Assembly (NCBI RefSeq): GCF_900105155.1
Contig: NZ_LT629762.1
Span: 124,001-188,000, forward strand
Origin: Pseudomonas prosekii
GTDB taxonomy: Bacteria; Pseudomonadota; Gammaproteobacteria; Pseudomonadales; Pseudomonadaceae
Direction of reading: 5' to 3'
DNA length: 64,000 nucleotides
Every line of letters begins with the position of its first letter. Positions within the stretch are counted from its first letter, which is position 1. The notes below the pieces were generated by a model. It was not told where the DNA came from, did no database searches, and saw only the letters and a list, made by a program, of their open reading frames with translations. Shown one piece after another: positions 27,076-35,701 of this stretch. Position numbers and translations under genes: made by a program.

Positions 27076-27708
27076 ATGAGCCTGCCCTTCCCGATCCGCG
27101 TCGCTCTGGTCGACGATCATTCGCTGGTCCGCGAAGGCATTCGCGCGTTGCTCGCGGTCGTGGATTTTCTGGCGATTGTCGGTGAAGCCGACAGTGGCGC
27201 GAGCGCGCTGGAAATGGTCGCCCGGACCCAGCCGGATTTGCTGCTGGTGGACATTGGCCTCAAGGACATCAACGGCCTGGAATTGACCCGGGTTTTGCGC
27301 CGCGACTACCCATCGATCAAAATCCTGATCCTCAGCATGTACGACAACAACGAGTACATCAGCGAGTCGGTGCGCTCCGGCGCCAGCGGTTATGTGCTGA
27401 AGAATTCACCTTCGCGGGAGATCATTGCGGCGATCGAAGCGATTGCCAGCGGCGGCACGTTCTACAGCGCTGAAATCGCGCAGAAACTCGCCGCCGAACG
27501 CCCGACCGACAACGAGCTGACCCCGCGTGAAAGCGAGGTCCTGTGCAAAATGGTCTTGGGCTTGAACAACAAGGAAATGGCCCGCGAGCTCGACATCAGC
27601 GTGCGCACGGTGGAAACCCATCGCCTGAGCATTCGCCGCAAACTCAACATCGACAAGCCTGCGGCGCTGCTCAACTACGCGATCGAACGCGGGTTGATCT
27701 CACGCTGA
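27076..27708 (+). CDS. LuxR/NarL-family response regulator
   Basis: A 210-residue regulator. The receiver (residues 7-122) has its phosphoacceptor aspartate at 59 (LLVDIGLKD) and the conserved lysine in YVLKNSPS. The DNA-binding helix-turn-helix at about 147-205 reads LTPRESEVLCKMVLGLNNKEMARELDISVRTVETH. It is the partner of the Cache kinase just upstream, with a ribosome site AAGAGAAGAGAACCG before the ATG. The 11-bp inverted repeat at 25537-25567 is a plausible target. Confidence 0.93.
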   Translation: MSLPFPIRVALVDDHSLVREGIRALLAVVDFLAIVGEADSGASALEMVARTQPDLLLVDIGLKDINGLELTRVLRRDYPSIKILILSMYDNNEYISESVRSGASGYVLKNSPSREIIAAIEAIASGGTFYSAEIAQKLAAERPTDNELTPRESEVLCKMVLGLNNKEMARELDISVRTVETHRLSIRRKLNIDKPAALLNYAIERGLISR

Positions 27709-27723
27709 ACGGCATCGCCGCGA

Positions 27724-27939
27724 TCAGAGCTTGGCAATCGACACTTCGGTGGATTTCACAAACGCGATCACTTCGCTGCCGATCTTCAATTCCAGGTCGC
27801 GCACCGAGCGCGTGGTAATCACCGACGTGACGATGCCGGACGCGGTTTGCACATCGATTTCGGAAACCACTTCGCCTTCGACGATTTCCTTGATGACGCC
27901 TTTGAACTGGTTACGCACGTTGATCGCTTTGATGGTCAT
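27724..27939 (-). CDS. Molybdenum-pterin binding protein (Mop/TOBE domain)
   Basis: A 71-residue single-domain protein starting MTIKAINVRNQFKGVIKEIV at 27939, with AGGAAG seven bases upstream. It consists of one Mop/TOBE fold (GIVTSVITTRSVRDLELKIGSEVIAFVKSTEV) like the small molbindins that store molybdate or tungstate. It is convergent with the response-regulator gene, 15 bases away, and probably transcribed alone. No molybdate transporter genes are nearby. Confidence 0.9.
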   Translation of the reverse strand: MTIKAINVRNQFKGVIKEIVEGEVVSEIDVQTASGIVTSVITTRSVRDLELKIGSEVIAFVKSTEVSIAKL

Positions 27940-28281
27940 GTGGCGGCTTCCTGTCTGTTGTTTGGCAAGTGGGCACTGAGTGCAGGCCTCCAACATGCAC
28001 CGCCTAGCGAAACAACAAAAGGAATAAATAACGATTTGGTTATTCTTTAAATGAATATAAGAGATAGGCGTTAATTGCTGTGAATCTCAAATCGCAGGCA
28101 AAAAAAAATCCCAGGCAGCTGATGGACGCCTGGGACTTAAAAATGCATAAACCGTGGTGGTGAACGCGGGGCGATATTAACCTACTAAAACACTTTGAAA
28201 CAAGATATTTCTACGCACCGTTCAGTTAATTAGCTCCGTAAGCCCTTATATATCAACACTATTTGTGCGGAATTTTAGGCC
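27940..28281. other. Gene-free AT-rich gap holding a terminator
   Basis: About 340 bases between mop and the NDH-2-like gene. The only structure I can support is the intrinsic terminator at 28100-28135. The stretch from 28020 to 28100 and from 28140 to 28270 is clearly AT-richer than its surroundings and has no convincing coding potential; it could hold the mop promoter or a small RNA, but nothing shows that directly. Confidence 0.5.
28100..28135 (-). terminator. Rho-independent terminator of the NDH-2-like gene
   Basis: On the minus strand TCCCAGGC (28135-28128) pairs with GCCTGGGA (28116-28109) across an 11-base loop and is followed by a run of nine T. It lies about 150 bases after the stop of the dehydrogenase gene in the right orientation. 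Confidence 0.85.
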
Positions 28282-29484
28282 TCATGCAATCGGAATCAGC
28301 GGATCAGCTGCGGCCCAAGCGGCCTCGCGATTGGCTTCGGGCGGGTAAATCCAAACGGTATTAATCGTGGTTTTAAGCGCCTTGCCTTCCTGTTTGACCA
28401 GCTTGACCTGGCGATCCCAACCCTCGGTGTAGACCGCGCCCCACGCGCCGAGATCCAGGCACGTGACATATTTCGGTTGGCTGTAAGGTGTTGGTTCGAC
28501 GCCGAGCAACTGCGCCGCGACGTTGTTGCCCGCATGCCGGCCAAGGACGATGGCGTGCTGGCAGGTCATCAGCGCGTGATTGCCGATTTCGTCGCTCGCC
28601 GCGTAAGCCACATCACCGGTGGCGAAAATGTCGTCCTGGCCGATCACTTTCAGATGTGCATCGACGTGCAAACGGCCGAGGCCATCGCGCTGGCCGGGGA
28701 TCTGTTCGGTCAAGGTGCTGGCACGCACGCCGGTGGTCCAGATCACGGTTTTAGCCTCGATGCGCTGACCATCGTCGAGTGTCACGCCGTTTTCATCAAC
28801 CGCGACCACCGACGATTTCAACTGCCACTTCACGCCGAGCTCAGTGCTCGCCTCGGCGATTGACTGGCTGATTTCTTCGCCCATGGAGGCGCCAACCTTG
28901 TCGCCGCGATCAACGATGATGACGTTGATGTCAGCACGCTCGCCCAGAATTGCGCGCAAACGGGCGGGCATTTCTGTCGCAGTTTCGATCCCGGTAAAAC
29001 CGCCACCGGCAACGACCACGGTGTTGCGCGCATTGCTTTGCGGCAGGTCTGCGAGGGCTTTCAAATGATTTTCCAGGCGCACGGCTTGTTCGATCTGATC
29101 GACATCAAATGCGTGTTGCACCACACCGGGCGTGTTCGGCGAAGCGAGACGGCTGCCGGTGGCCAGAACGAGTTTGTCGTAGCTGAGCACCTTTTTTGCG
29201 CCGAAGGCATCGAGATACGCCACGCATTTTTCCGCGACATCGATGGTTTCAGCAGCGCCCTGGACGAACTTCACACCCACGGCGTCGAACAGTTTGCCGA
29301 TTGGCGCGGCGAGTTGATGTGCGTTCGGCTCGTAGAAGCGCGGACGCACCCGCAGCTCGGCCTGCGGGGCCAATACGGTCACTTCGACGCCGTCGTGCTG
29401 ATGAATATCGAACAAACGGGTGGCGCTCAAGGCTGTCCACATTCCGCCAAAACCTGCGCCGATAACCAGAATCTGCTTTTTCAT
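28282..29484 (-). CDS. FAD-dependent pyridine nucleotide oxidoreductase, NDH-2-like
   Basis: A 400-residue flavoprotein of the type II NADH dehydrogenase family. The first FAD dinucleotide motif is ILVIGAGFGGMWTAL at residues 4-18, the NADH-binding one is VVVAGGGFTGIETATEM near 155, and the FAD-contact segment is IFATGDVA near 300. There is no C-terminal amphipathic extension as obvious as in E. coli Ndh. It probably transfers electrons from NAD(P)H to quinone at the inner membrane. It is divergent from an Rrf2-type regulator, which suggests redox or Fe-S control, and ends in a strong terminator. Confidence 0.87.
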   Translation of the reverse strand: MKKQILVIGAGFGGMWTALSATRLFDIHQHDGVEVTVLAPQAELRVRPRFYEPNAHQLAAPIGKLFDAVGVKFVQGAAETIDVAEKCVAYLDAFGAKKVLSYDKLVLATGSRLASPNTPGVVQHAFDVDQIEQAVRLENHLKALADLPQSNARNTVVVAGGGFTGIETATEMPARLRAILGERADINVIIVDRGDKVGASMGEEISQSIAEASTELGVKWQLKSSVVAVDENGVTLDDGQRIEAKTVIWTTGVRASTLTEQIPGQRDGLGRLHVDAHLKVIGQDDIFATGDVAYAASDEIGNHALMTCQHAIVLGRHAGNNVAAQLLGVEPTPYSQPKYVTCLDLGAWGAVYTEGWDRQVKLVKQEGKALKTTINTVWIYPPEANREAAWAAADPLIPIA

Positions 29485-29759
29485 TGTTGTGCTCCGAGAG
29501 GAAAACCAGGTGATGAATCTGTTTGGAAACCGCGACGGCTTGTCGCCGATAACTACGACTCTATTGGTCGCCCATCATCCGCACAAGTCAACTTTACTGA
29601 TCATTCCCATCTGATTTTTCGATCCATCTACGCAACCCGCATAAACCGGGGCTAGCTAGCTCGCGGCGATCAGAGAAAAAGCAAAGCAGCACAATAAACC
29701 GCGTTGCCACCCTCCTGCCTCGCTGCTAATATTTGCGACAACTTTAGTCGGAGATTGAT

Positions 29760-30317
29760 ATGTCTCTTTACAGTGCAGGTGTCGAGTACGGCATTCACTG
29801 CCTGCTGTTTCTGGTGGGCCATGGCGGCGATTCGCGGGAAGCGAGCGTGCGCGACCTCGCAGAACTGCAAGGCGTGCCGTTGGACTATCTGGCGAAAATC
29901 TTCACCAAACTCGCCAAATCAAAATTGGTGGTAGCCACTGAAGGCGTGCGCGGCGGCTTCAAACTGGCCAGGCCGGCAGATGAAATTACCCTGCTCGACA
30001 TCGTCAACGCGATCGATGGCCAGAAGCTGATTTTTGATTGCCGCGAGATTCGCGGGCGTTGCGCGCTGTTCGAAGGCTCGGCGCCGGAATGGGCGCTGGA
30101 CGGCCGCTGCGCAGTGCATGGAGCGATGATGACGGCGCAGAAACGCATGGAAGACGCGCTTGCGCAGACGACGATTATCGACCTGGCGAGAAAGGTCGGA
30201 CGCAAGGCACCGCCAGAGTTTTCCGGGCAAGTCGATGATTGGCTGACCGATCGGCGCGAGAAGAAAACCTCGGCAACCACCGAGCACTCCATCGCCGTGA
30301 CCGACATCACCGACTAG
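29760..30317 (+). CDS. Rrf2-family transcriptional regulator with three conserved cysteines
   Basis: A 185-residue winged-helix regulator. The N-terminal part (YSAGVEYGIHCLLFL, VRDLAELQGVPLDYLAKIFTKLAKSKLV) is the Rrf2 DNA-binding domain. Cysteines at 94, 101 and 117 match the three-cysteine Fe-S cluster pattern of IscR/NsrR-type members, so it probably senses redox state, nitric oxide or iron-sulfur supply. The C-terminal 40 residues form an extension beyond the usual length of about 150. It is divergent from the NDH-2-like gene and may control it. A terminator follows at 30342-30363. Confidence 0.9.
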   Translation: MSLYSAGVEYGIHCLLFLVGHGGDSREASVRDLAELQGVPLDYLAKIFTKLAKSKLVVATEGVRGGFKLARPADEITLLDIVNAIDGQKLIFDCREIRGRCALFEGSAPEWALDGRCAVHGAMMTAQKRMEDALAQTTIIDLARKVGRKAPPEFSGQVDDWLTDRREKKTSATTEHSIAVTDITD

Positions 30318-30334
30318 CCTGTCCGCCGAAAAGC

Positions 30335-30369
30335 AAAAAAAAGCAGAAACGCTCGTTTCTGCTTTTTTA
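30335..30369. terminator. Bidirectional terminator between rrf2-type gene and lipoprotein gene
   Basis: AGCAGAAACG (30342-30351) and CGTTTCTGCT (30354-30363) form a 10-bp stem with a 2-base loop, flanked by an A-run on the left and a T-run on the right. It serves the Rrf2 gene on the plus strand and the lipoprotein gene on the minus strand. Confidence 0.9.
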
Positions 30370-30393
30370 TCCGTTCTGTCCTGCAATCAAACC

Positions 30394-30729
30394 TTACAGG
30401 CAGTCGCGCACCGCTTGGCGCATCGCTGCCGATTTCGCCCACGGCGGCCCTTGATACAGCGAAACCCGGCTGCCGTCCTTGGACTTGACGATGTCGAGGA
30501 TCTCGTCCGCCGTGATGATGCTCGGCGCAGTCAACCGGTAGCCGTTGGAAATGCCCATCTGATGGGTCTTCGACACTTGCGCCTGCCACAACGGCAGCAC
30601 GCACGCGGCGTACTCTTTAGGCGGTTTGGCGCTGTACTTGCTGACATTGGGCTCACCGGGCACCAAAGACGCAGGCAATGAACAACCCGCCGACATAGCC
30701 ACCGCTACCCCCGCAATCAACATCCGCAT
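30394..30729 (-). CDS. Small predicted lipoprotein, unknown function
   Basis: A 111-residue protein that starts with a short lipoprotein signal (MRMLIAGVAVAMSAGC), with the lipidated cysteine at residue 16. The mature part has two further cysteines (CVLPLW near 43 and the last-but-one residue), which could form a disulfide. I do not recognise a domain. It stands alone between the terminator at 30342-30363 and the next small gene, and is probably exported to the outer or inner membrane. Confidence 0.75.
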   Translation of the reverse strand: MRMLIAGVAVAMSAGCSLPASLVPGEPNVSKYSAKPPKEYAACVLPLWQAQVSKTHQMGISNGYRLTAPSIITADEILDIVKSKDGSRVSLYQGPPWAKSAAMRQAVRDCL

Positions 30730-30858
30730 GACGCTTCCTCATCCTGAAAAACGGCGAATGTAGCGCGTAGACGCGCAGACATCCAGTAAACGATCAGCGA
30801 AACCCAGCTAACCGACCGCCGCCCTGCGCCGCTGGACGCTGCATTATTGCTCCCCCAT

Positions 30859-30885
30859 GAAAAAGCCCCGACAAATGCCGGGGCT
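30859..30885 (-). terminator. Rho-independent terminator
   Basis: On the minus strand AGCCCCG (30885-30879) pairs with CGGGGCT (30870-30864) across an 8-base loop and is followed by five T. It ends transcription of the small gene at 30904-31095. Confidence 0.85.
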
Positions 30886-30903
30886 GCTTTTGCTCATCAT
30901 TGC

Positions 30904-31095
30904 CTACCGGCTATTCGCCGGCCGGCTCGCCCGCGCCTTGTACACCGGCAACGCTGCGGCGAATGCCAGGGCTTCTTCGCGGCTGGCGAACGCGCCCAAC
31001 CGGTCACCTTTGGTGCACACCCGCCACGGGCCGTGGTTAACGCTGAGTACGTCATAACCGTTGATGTGCAGTTTGGTCAGCATTTCAATGCTCAT
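30904..31095 (-). CDS. Small conserved-looking hypothetical protein (63 aa)
   Basis: A 63-residue protein starting MSIEMLTKLHINGYDVL at the ATG at 31095, chosen because AGGAGGTG lies four bases upstream; a GTG two codons earlier would overlap this ribosome site. The middle part (VNHGPWRVCTKGDRLGAFASREEALAFAAALP) looks like a small alpha/beta module that resembles domains with a GxxR...A.A pattern, but I cannot name the family. A strong ribosome site and its own terminator support a real gene. Confidence 0.75.
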   Translation of the reverse strand: MSIEMLTKLHINGYDVLSVNHGPWRVCTKGDRLGAFASREEALAFAAALPVYKARASRPANSR

Positions 31096-31318
31096 GGTCA
31101 CCTCCTGTCTGGGCAGTGAAAAACCACAATCGACGCGCTTACCTTACACCCGACGCCCGCCAAGGTGCCGACCAGACGTCGCGCGAGCCTATTCCCTTAC
31201 AGGTTGCACTTTCCGCAATCGCCAGCAGTCGAACACCTGAAGGCGACGAAACACGGGGCCTCGGCCCGAATATTGCATTTTTATGACTGTTTTGTGACAA
31301 CCGGCAATTGGGTAACAC

Positions 31319-31681
31319 ATGAAAGTACGCGCCACCGTTATTTGCGAGCAAGACCGACACGTCCTTCTGGTGCGCAAGCCCCGGTGTCGCTGGACCTTGC
31401 CCGGCGGTAAAGTCGAGCGCGGCGAAACCACCATGAACGCGGCAACCCGTGAACTGGCCGAAGAAACCGGCCTTGGCGTCGACGGCATGCTCTACCTGAT
31501 GGAGCTGGAAGCAGGCAGCACCCGCCACCACGTTTATGAAGCGTCGGTGATCAATCTGGACGATGTGCGGCCGCTCAATGAAATCACCGATTGCCTGTGG
31601 CATCCGCTGGACGCCGTGCAAAACCTCAACATCAGCGACGCCACGCTGCGCATCGTGCGGGCGTTTCAGCGGCGTTTGTAA
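31319..31681 (+). CDS. Nudix hydrolase
   Basis: A 120-residue protein with a complete Nudix box starting at GGKVERGE near residue 30 and continuing as RELAEETGL, which fits GX5EX7REUXEEXGU. The family hydrolyses nucleoside diphosphates linked to another group; the specific substrate cannot be read here. It is convergent with benD, whose stop lies 6 bases away, and there is no obvious functional link. Confidence 0.92.
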   Translation: MKVRATVICEQDRHVLLVRKPRCRWTLPGGKVERGETTMNAATRELAEETGLGVDGMLYLMELEAGSTRHHVYEASVINLDDVRPLNEITDCLWHPLDAVQNLNISDATLRIVRAFQRRL

Positions 31682-31687
31682 TGCGCC

Positions 31688-32461
31688 TCAGCCCTGATCG
31701 CCACCGCCGACCGGCATGATCATCCCAGTGATGTACGACGCTTCGTCGCTGGCCAGAAACAGGATGGCGCTGGCCTGCTCATCCAGCGTGCCGTAGCGCT
31801 TCATCAAACTGCTGTCGAGCGTCTGATCGACGATCTGCTGATACCAGACTTCCTCCTGCGCGCTCTGCTCGGCAGTGTTGCGCGGGATCAGCCGTGGCGG
31901 CGCCTCGGTGCCGCCCGGCGCCGTGGCGTTGACCCGAACCCCGCGCCCGGCCGTTTCAAACGCCAGGCACGCGGTCAGCGCGTTGACCCCGCCCTTCGCC
32001 GCGCCGTACGGCACTCGATTGACACTGCGCGTGGCAATCGAGGAAACATTGACGATCGCGCCACTGCCCTGCTCGAGCATTAATGGCAGCGCAGCATGGC
32101 AACACCACAAGGTCGGGAACAACGAGCGGCGCACCTCGGCTTCGATTTGCTCAGGCTGATAATGCTCGAACGGCTTGGCCCAGATCGTCCCGCCGACGTT
32201 ATTCACCAACACATCCAGACGCCCGAAACGCGCGACAGCGGTGCTCATCACGCGAGTGCATTCGCTGTAGTCCTCGAGGTCGGCGGTCAGGGCCAGCACC
32301 TCGCTAAACGCGGCCAAATCTTTCTGCACCTCGAACACCCATTCAGAGCGATCAACCAGAATCAATTGCGCCCCTTCCGCCGCCATCCGTTCGGCGACGC
32401 GCCGGCCGATGCCCTGCGCGGCGCCGGTGATCAGCGCGATTTTGTCTTTAAATCTGTTCAT
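31688..32461 (-). CDS. benD: Benzoate cis-diol dehydrogenase BenD
   Basis: A 257-residue short-chain dehydrogenase: the NAD motif TGAAQGIG is at residues 13-20, the NNVGG segment near 89, and the catalytic Ser and YGAAK lie at about 142-160. Oxidation of 1,6-dihydroxycyclohexa-2,4-diene-1-carboxylate to catechol with loss of CO2 is the role expected from its place after benABC. Unlike benA-B-C, which are tightly packed, it is separated from benC by 171 bases with a REP doublet and a 7-bp inverted repeat (32483-32499), so it may have extra control of its own. Confidence 0.92.
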   Translation of the reverse strand: MNRFKDKIALITGAAQGIGRRVAERMAAEGAQLILVDRSEWVFEVQKDLAAFSEVLALTADLEDYSECTRVMSTAVARFGRLDVLVNNVGGTIWAKPFEHYQPEQIEAEVRRSLFPTLWCCHAALPLMLEQGSGAIVNVSSIATRSVNRVPYGAAKGGVNALTACLAFETAGRGVRVNATAPGGTEAPPRLIPRNTAEQSAQEEVWYQQIVDQTLDSSLMKRYGTLDEQASAILFLASDEASYITGMIMPVGGGDQG

Positions 32462-32482
32462 ACCAACCTCGTGACCAATGGC

Positions 32483-32499
32483 CAGATACGGCGTATCTG
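32483..32499. promoter_or_regulatory. Inverted repeat CAGATAC-GGC-GTATCTG before benD
   Basis: A 7-bp perfect palindrome with a 3-base spacer, 22 bases upstream of the benD start codon. It contains ATAC..GTAT like the CatR-type site at 37934-37950 but with a spacer of 3 instead of 7 bases. It could be an operator or a transcript hairpin; the sequence does not decide. Confidence 0.4.
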
Positions 32500-32512
32500 C
32501 CGGGACCCAATC

Positions 32513-32606
32513 CCCGTAGGCGTGAGCCTGCTCGCGAAAGCGCCCTGCCAGACAACATCAATGTTGAATGTCCCGACCTCTTCACTAGCAAGCTCGCCCC
32601 CACAAT
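32513..32606. repeat. Degenerate REP doublet inside the ben operon
   Basis: CCGTAGGCGTGAGCCTGCTC at the left faces TAGCAAGCTCGCCCCCAC at the right. Both arms carry several changes from the consensus, so the element is older or decaying. It lies between benC and benD, which normally sit close together. Confidence 0.75.
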
Positions 32607-32632
32607 GGACGGCTGTCTGTGCAAACGAAGGT

Positions 32633-33646
32633 TTACCCCGCGCTGGCCGCAAACTTCTCGTAGTAGAAATTCGCCGGGGCAATGCCTTGCTCGCGAATGT
32701 AGTGGCTGACCGCTTCGACCATCGGCGGCGGGCCGCACAGGTAGACGTCGACGTCGCCATCGTTCAAGTGGCGTGGCTCGATGTGCTGGGTGACGTAGCC
32801 CTTGAGCGGATGTTGGCTGTCCGGGTTGGCCACGCAGGCGCTGAAACTGAAGTTGGGAATGCGCGCGGCAAAGCCTTCGAGGCGATCGATTTCGACCAGG
32901 TCAAAATCGTTGGTCACGCCGTAGATCAAATGCAACGGCTGCTCGCTGCCCTGCTCGGCAATTTTCTCGAGCATGGCGGTGAACGGCGCCAGTCCGGTGC
33001 CACCCGCCAGCAACAACAGCGGCCGACGGATATCACGCAGGTAAAAGCTACCCAGCGGCCCGGCTAGAGTAATGCTGTCGCCGGTCTTCGCCATGCCAGT
33101 GAGGAAGCTGCTCATCAAGCCGCCGGGGACGTTGCGAATCAGAAAACTGACCTCGCCATCGCGCTGCAATGAGCTGAACGAATAGGCGCGGGTCTGCTCG
33201 CTGCCGGGCACGCCGAGGTTGACGTATTGCCCCGGCAGAAAGGCCAATTTGCTCAACGCTTCACCTTTGATCGACAGCGCAATGGTGCTGTCGGACAACT
33301 GGCGCACGGCGCTGATGTTGGCCTCGAAGCTGGCTTGCTGCGTGCGGCACACCTGCGACGACGTCGGCACGCGGACCACGCAATCGCTTTGCGCGCGCAT
33401 CTGGCAGGTCAGGACAAAACCTTGCGCGGCTTCGTCCGCGCTGAGCGCGTCTTCGATGTATTCCTCGCCCAGCTCGTAGCGCCCGGCTTCGGCAAAACAT
33501 TTGCACGTGCCGCAGGCGCCGTCGCGGCAATCCAGCGGAATATTGATGCCTTGGCGGTACGCGGCATCGGCCACGGTTTCGCCGACATTGGCGTCGATGA
33601 AACGGGTGACGCCGTCTTCGAAATTGAATGCAATGGAATGGGTCAT
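32633..33646 (-). CDS. benC: Benzoate 1,2-dioxygenase electron transfer component BenC
   Basis: A 337-residue reductase starting MTHSIAFNFEDG at 33646 (GAGGTGG upstream; an earlier GTG at 33655 overlaps that site). The N-terminal plant-type ferredoxin domain has CRDGACGTCKCF and the fourth cysteine in VLTCQM, ligands of a [2Fe-2S] cluster. The FAD-binding domain (RAYSFSS) and the NADH domain (GTGLAPF, YLCGPPPMVE) follow. It carries electrons from NADH to the BenAB oxygenase. It starts 10 bases after the benB stop. Confidence 0.95.
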   Translation of the reverse strand: MTHSIAFNFEDGVTRFIDANVGETVADAAYRQGINIPLDCRDGACGTCKCFAEAGRYELGEEYIEDALSADEAAQGFVLTCQMRAQSDCVVRVPTSSQVCRTQQASFEANISAVRQLSDSTIALSIKGEALSKLAFLPGQYVNLGVPGSEQTRAYSFSSLQRDGEVSFLIRNVPGGLMSSFLTGMAKTGDSITLAGPLGSFYLRDIRRPLLLLAGGTGLAPFTAMLEKIAEQGSEQPLHLIYGVTNDFDLVEIDRLEGFAARIPNFSFSACVANPDSQHPLKGYVTQHIEPRHLNDGDVDVYLCGPPPMVEAVSHYIREQGIAPANFYYEKFAASAG

Positions 33647-33656
33647 GACGGCCACC

Positions 33657-34145
33657 TCACAAGTGATAAACGTCGATGACCTGGCGAACGTAGTCGTTCT
33701 TCAGGATGACTTTTTTGGAGGTGATCAGCGGGGTCTCGCCGCGCACATCGAGGGTGTAGAAACTGCTGCCGAAGTAGCTGTCGACGGTCTTGTAGCGAAA
33801 GCTCAGGGTGTGCCAGTTGAAACGCACCTTGCACACGCCGCCGGCCTGTTCCAGCAGCTCGATGTTGCTCAAATTGTGCGAAGTGCGAGTGTCCGGCACG
33901 CTGGCGCTGGAGCGCTCGGTCTTGATCCGGAAGATGCGGTCTTGAAGGCCGGTGCGGTTGCCGTACCAGATCAGCGAGATTTCCCGTTGCGGGTCTTCGG
34001 TGAGCTCGTCGTTGTCGTCCCACGATGGCATCCAGAACGTCGCGTTCGGGGCGTACAGTTCCAGCCATTGGTCCCACTGTTTGTCGTCGAGGAAGCGCGC
34101 TTCGCGGTAGAGAAAATCGCGCACGGCGTCATAGGTAATGGTCAT
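33657..34145 (-). CDS. benB: Benzoate 1,2-dioxygenase small (beta) subunit BenB
   Basis: A 162-residue beta subunit of the aromatic-ring-hydroxylating dioxygenase family with the NTF2-like fold: DFLYREARFLDDKQWDQWL at the start and RTSHNLSNIE in the middle. It has no metal centre and supports the alpha3beta3 assembly. The ATG at 34145 shares one base with the benA stop (TGATG), so the two subunits are coupled. A GTG one codon earlier is also open but less likely. Confidence 0.95.
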   Translation of the reverse strand: MTITYDAVRDFLYREARFLDDKQWDQWLELYAPNATFWMPSWDDNDELTEDPQREISLIWYGNRTGLQDRIFRIKTERSSASVPDTRTSHNLSNIELLEQAGGVCKVRFNWHTLSFRYKTVDSYFGSSFYTLDVRGETPLITSKKVILKNDYVRQVIDVYHL

Positions 34146-35506
34146 CACACGGCCTCCACGGCAATCAGTTCGGACTGCTCGGCGGCCAGCGCCTTGAGCA
34201 TGGTCTGCTGCCAGTATTTGTGTTGCAGCACGAACAGGCCTTCGTCCTCGGTGCGCACGCCGCTGAGCAGCGGATGCAGGTCGATTTCCCGTGCCGCTTC
34301 ATCGGCGCCCTCGACCCAGTGTTCGGCGCCACGGGACATGTCGTTCCACGTCGTGACGCTGCCCTGATAGCTGGTCTGGCACGAGCGAAACTCTTCGAGA
34401 TCGTCCGGCGTCGCCATGCCGCTGACGTTGAAGAAGTCCTCGTACTGACGAATCCGGCTCGACCGCGCGTGGTCGCTTTCACCTTTGGGGGCGATGCAGT
34501 AAATAGTGATTTCGGTGCGGTTGACCGAGATCGGCCGGGCGATGCGGATTTGCGAGCTGAACTGGTCCATCAGGTACACGTTGGGGTACAGGCACAGGTT
34601 GCGCGAATTCTCGATCATCCAGTCGGCACGGGCCTGGCCGAAGTCGCGGGCCAACTCGTCGCGGCGCTCGTAGAGTGGCCGGTCCTCGGGGTTCGACCAG
34701 CGCGTCCAGAGCAGCATGTGGCCCTTGTCGAACGAGTAGAAACCGCCGCCCTGTTTGGCCCAGGTGCCGGCGCTCATGGTCGGGTTGCTGTCACCGGCCT
34801 CGCGTTGCTTGCGCTGGTTCTGGGTCGCGGCGTAGTTCCAGTGCACCGAGCTGACGTGGTAACCGTCGGCGCCATTTTCGGCGGTGAGTTTCCAGTTGCC
34901 TTCGTAGATGTAGCTGGAGGAGCCGCGCAACACTTCCAGGCCATCGGCGGACTGGTCGACGATCATGTCGATGATTTTTGCCGACTCGCCGAGGTGCTCA
35001 ACCAGCGGCAGCACATCAGCCTTGAGGCTGCCGAACAGAAAGCCGCGATAGGACTCGAATCGCGCGACTTTGGTCAGGTCGTGGGAGCCGTCGCAATTGA
35101 AACTCGGCGGATAACCGGCTGCGGCCGGGTCTTTGACCTTGAGCAGCTTGCCGGAGTTGTTGAACGTCCAGCCGTGGAATGGACAGGTGTAGGAGCTTTT
35201 GTTGCCAGTCTTGTGCCGGCACAACATGGCGCCGCGATGGCTGCAGGCATTGAGGAACGCGTTGAGTTCACCGGCCTTGTTGCGCGCGATGAAGATCGAC
35301 TGGCGGCCCATGGTGGTGGTGTAGAAGTCGTTGATATTGGGGATCTGGCTTTCGTGGGCCAGGTACAGCCAGTTGCCTTCGAAGATGTGCTGCATCTCCA
35401 GGTCGAACAGGCGCGGGTCGGTGAACATCTCGCGTTTGCAGCGATAGATGCCGGTGTCTTTGTCGTCTTCGAGCAGGGAGTGAAGGTATTCGGGTCGCAG
35501 GGACAT
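34145..35506 (-). CDS. benA: Benzoate 1,2-dioxygenase large (alpha) subunit BenA
   Basis: A 453-residue catalytic subunit starting [12 protein letters not shown] at 35506, with GGAGG upstream; an ATG 15 bases earlier would put this ribosome site inside the gene. The Rieske centre is seen as CSHRGAMLC and CPFHGW (C-x-H and C-x2-H ligands, about residues 91-114). The catalytic domain carries the mononuclear-iron region [16 protein letters not shown] with its histidines near 220. It dihydroxylates benzoate to the cis-diol. A tandem BenR-type site lies 64-99 bases upstream of the start. Confidence 0.95.
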   Translation of the reverse strand: MSLRPEYLHSLLEDDKDTGIYRCKREMFTDPRLFDLEMQHIFEGNWLYLAHESQIPNINDFYTTTMGRQSIFIARNKAGELNAFLNACSHRGAMLCRHKTGNKSSYTCPFHGWTFNNSGKLLKVKDPAAAGYPPSFNCDGSHDLTKVARFESYRGFLFGSLKADVLPLVEHLGESAKIIDMIVDQSADGLEVLRGSSSYIYEGNWKLTAENGADGYHVSSVHWNYAATQNQRKQREAGDSNPTMSAGTWAKQGGGFYSFDKGHMLLWTRWSNPEDRPLYERRDELARDFGQARADWMIENSRNLCLYPNVYLMDQFSSQIRIARPISVNRTEITIYCIAPKGESDHARSSRIRQYEDFFNVSGMATPDDLEEFRSCQTSYQGSVTTWNDMSRGAEHWVEGADEAAREIDLHPLLSGVRTEDEGLFVLQHKYWQQTMLKALAAEQSELIAVEAV

Positions 35507-35542
35507 GGCCGCCGCCTCCATTGTTTTTATTCAGGCAGGGCC

Positions 35543-35605
35543 AATGTAGGACGGGGCTGTGTGGCGGACTATCCGCTGGCTGCAGACCTTTGTCCGTTTA
35601 GTGCA
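35543..35605 (-). promoter_or_regulatory. benA promoter with tandem BenR/XylS-type operator and -10 element
   Basis: On the minus strand TGCA-N6-GGACA (35605-35591) and TGCA-N6-GGATA (35584-35570) form a direct repeat with the start points exactly 21 bases apart, the arrangement of XylS/BenR sites at Pm-type promoters (TGCA-N6-GGNTA). The proximal box matches fully, the distal one has one change. TACATT at 35548-35543 lies 21 bases further on as -10 element, with no good -35 apart from the proximal box, as expected for an activator-dependent promoter. Confidence 0.7.
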
Positions 35606-35701
35606 GCAGGTTATGCATGCAGCAGCCAGATTTGTCGCAGCCAGGTTTTGTAGCAGCTGCTACGGGGGCTTCTACGGGGGTTGCTACGGGGCTGCGCAGG
35701 T

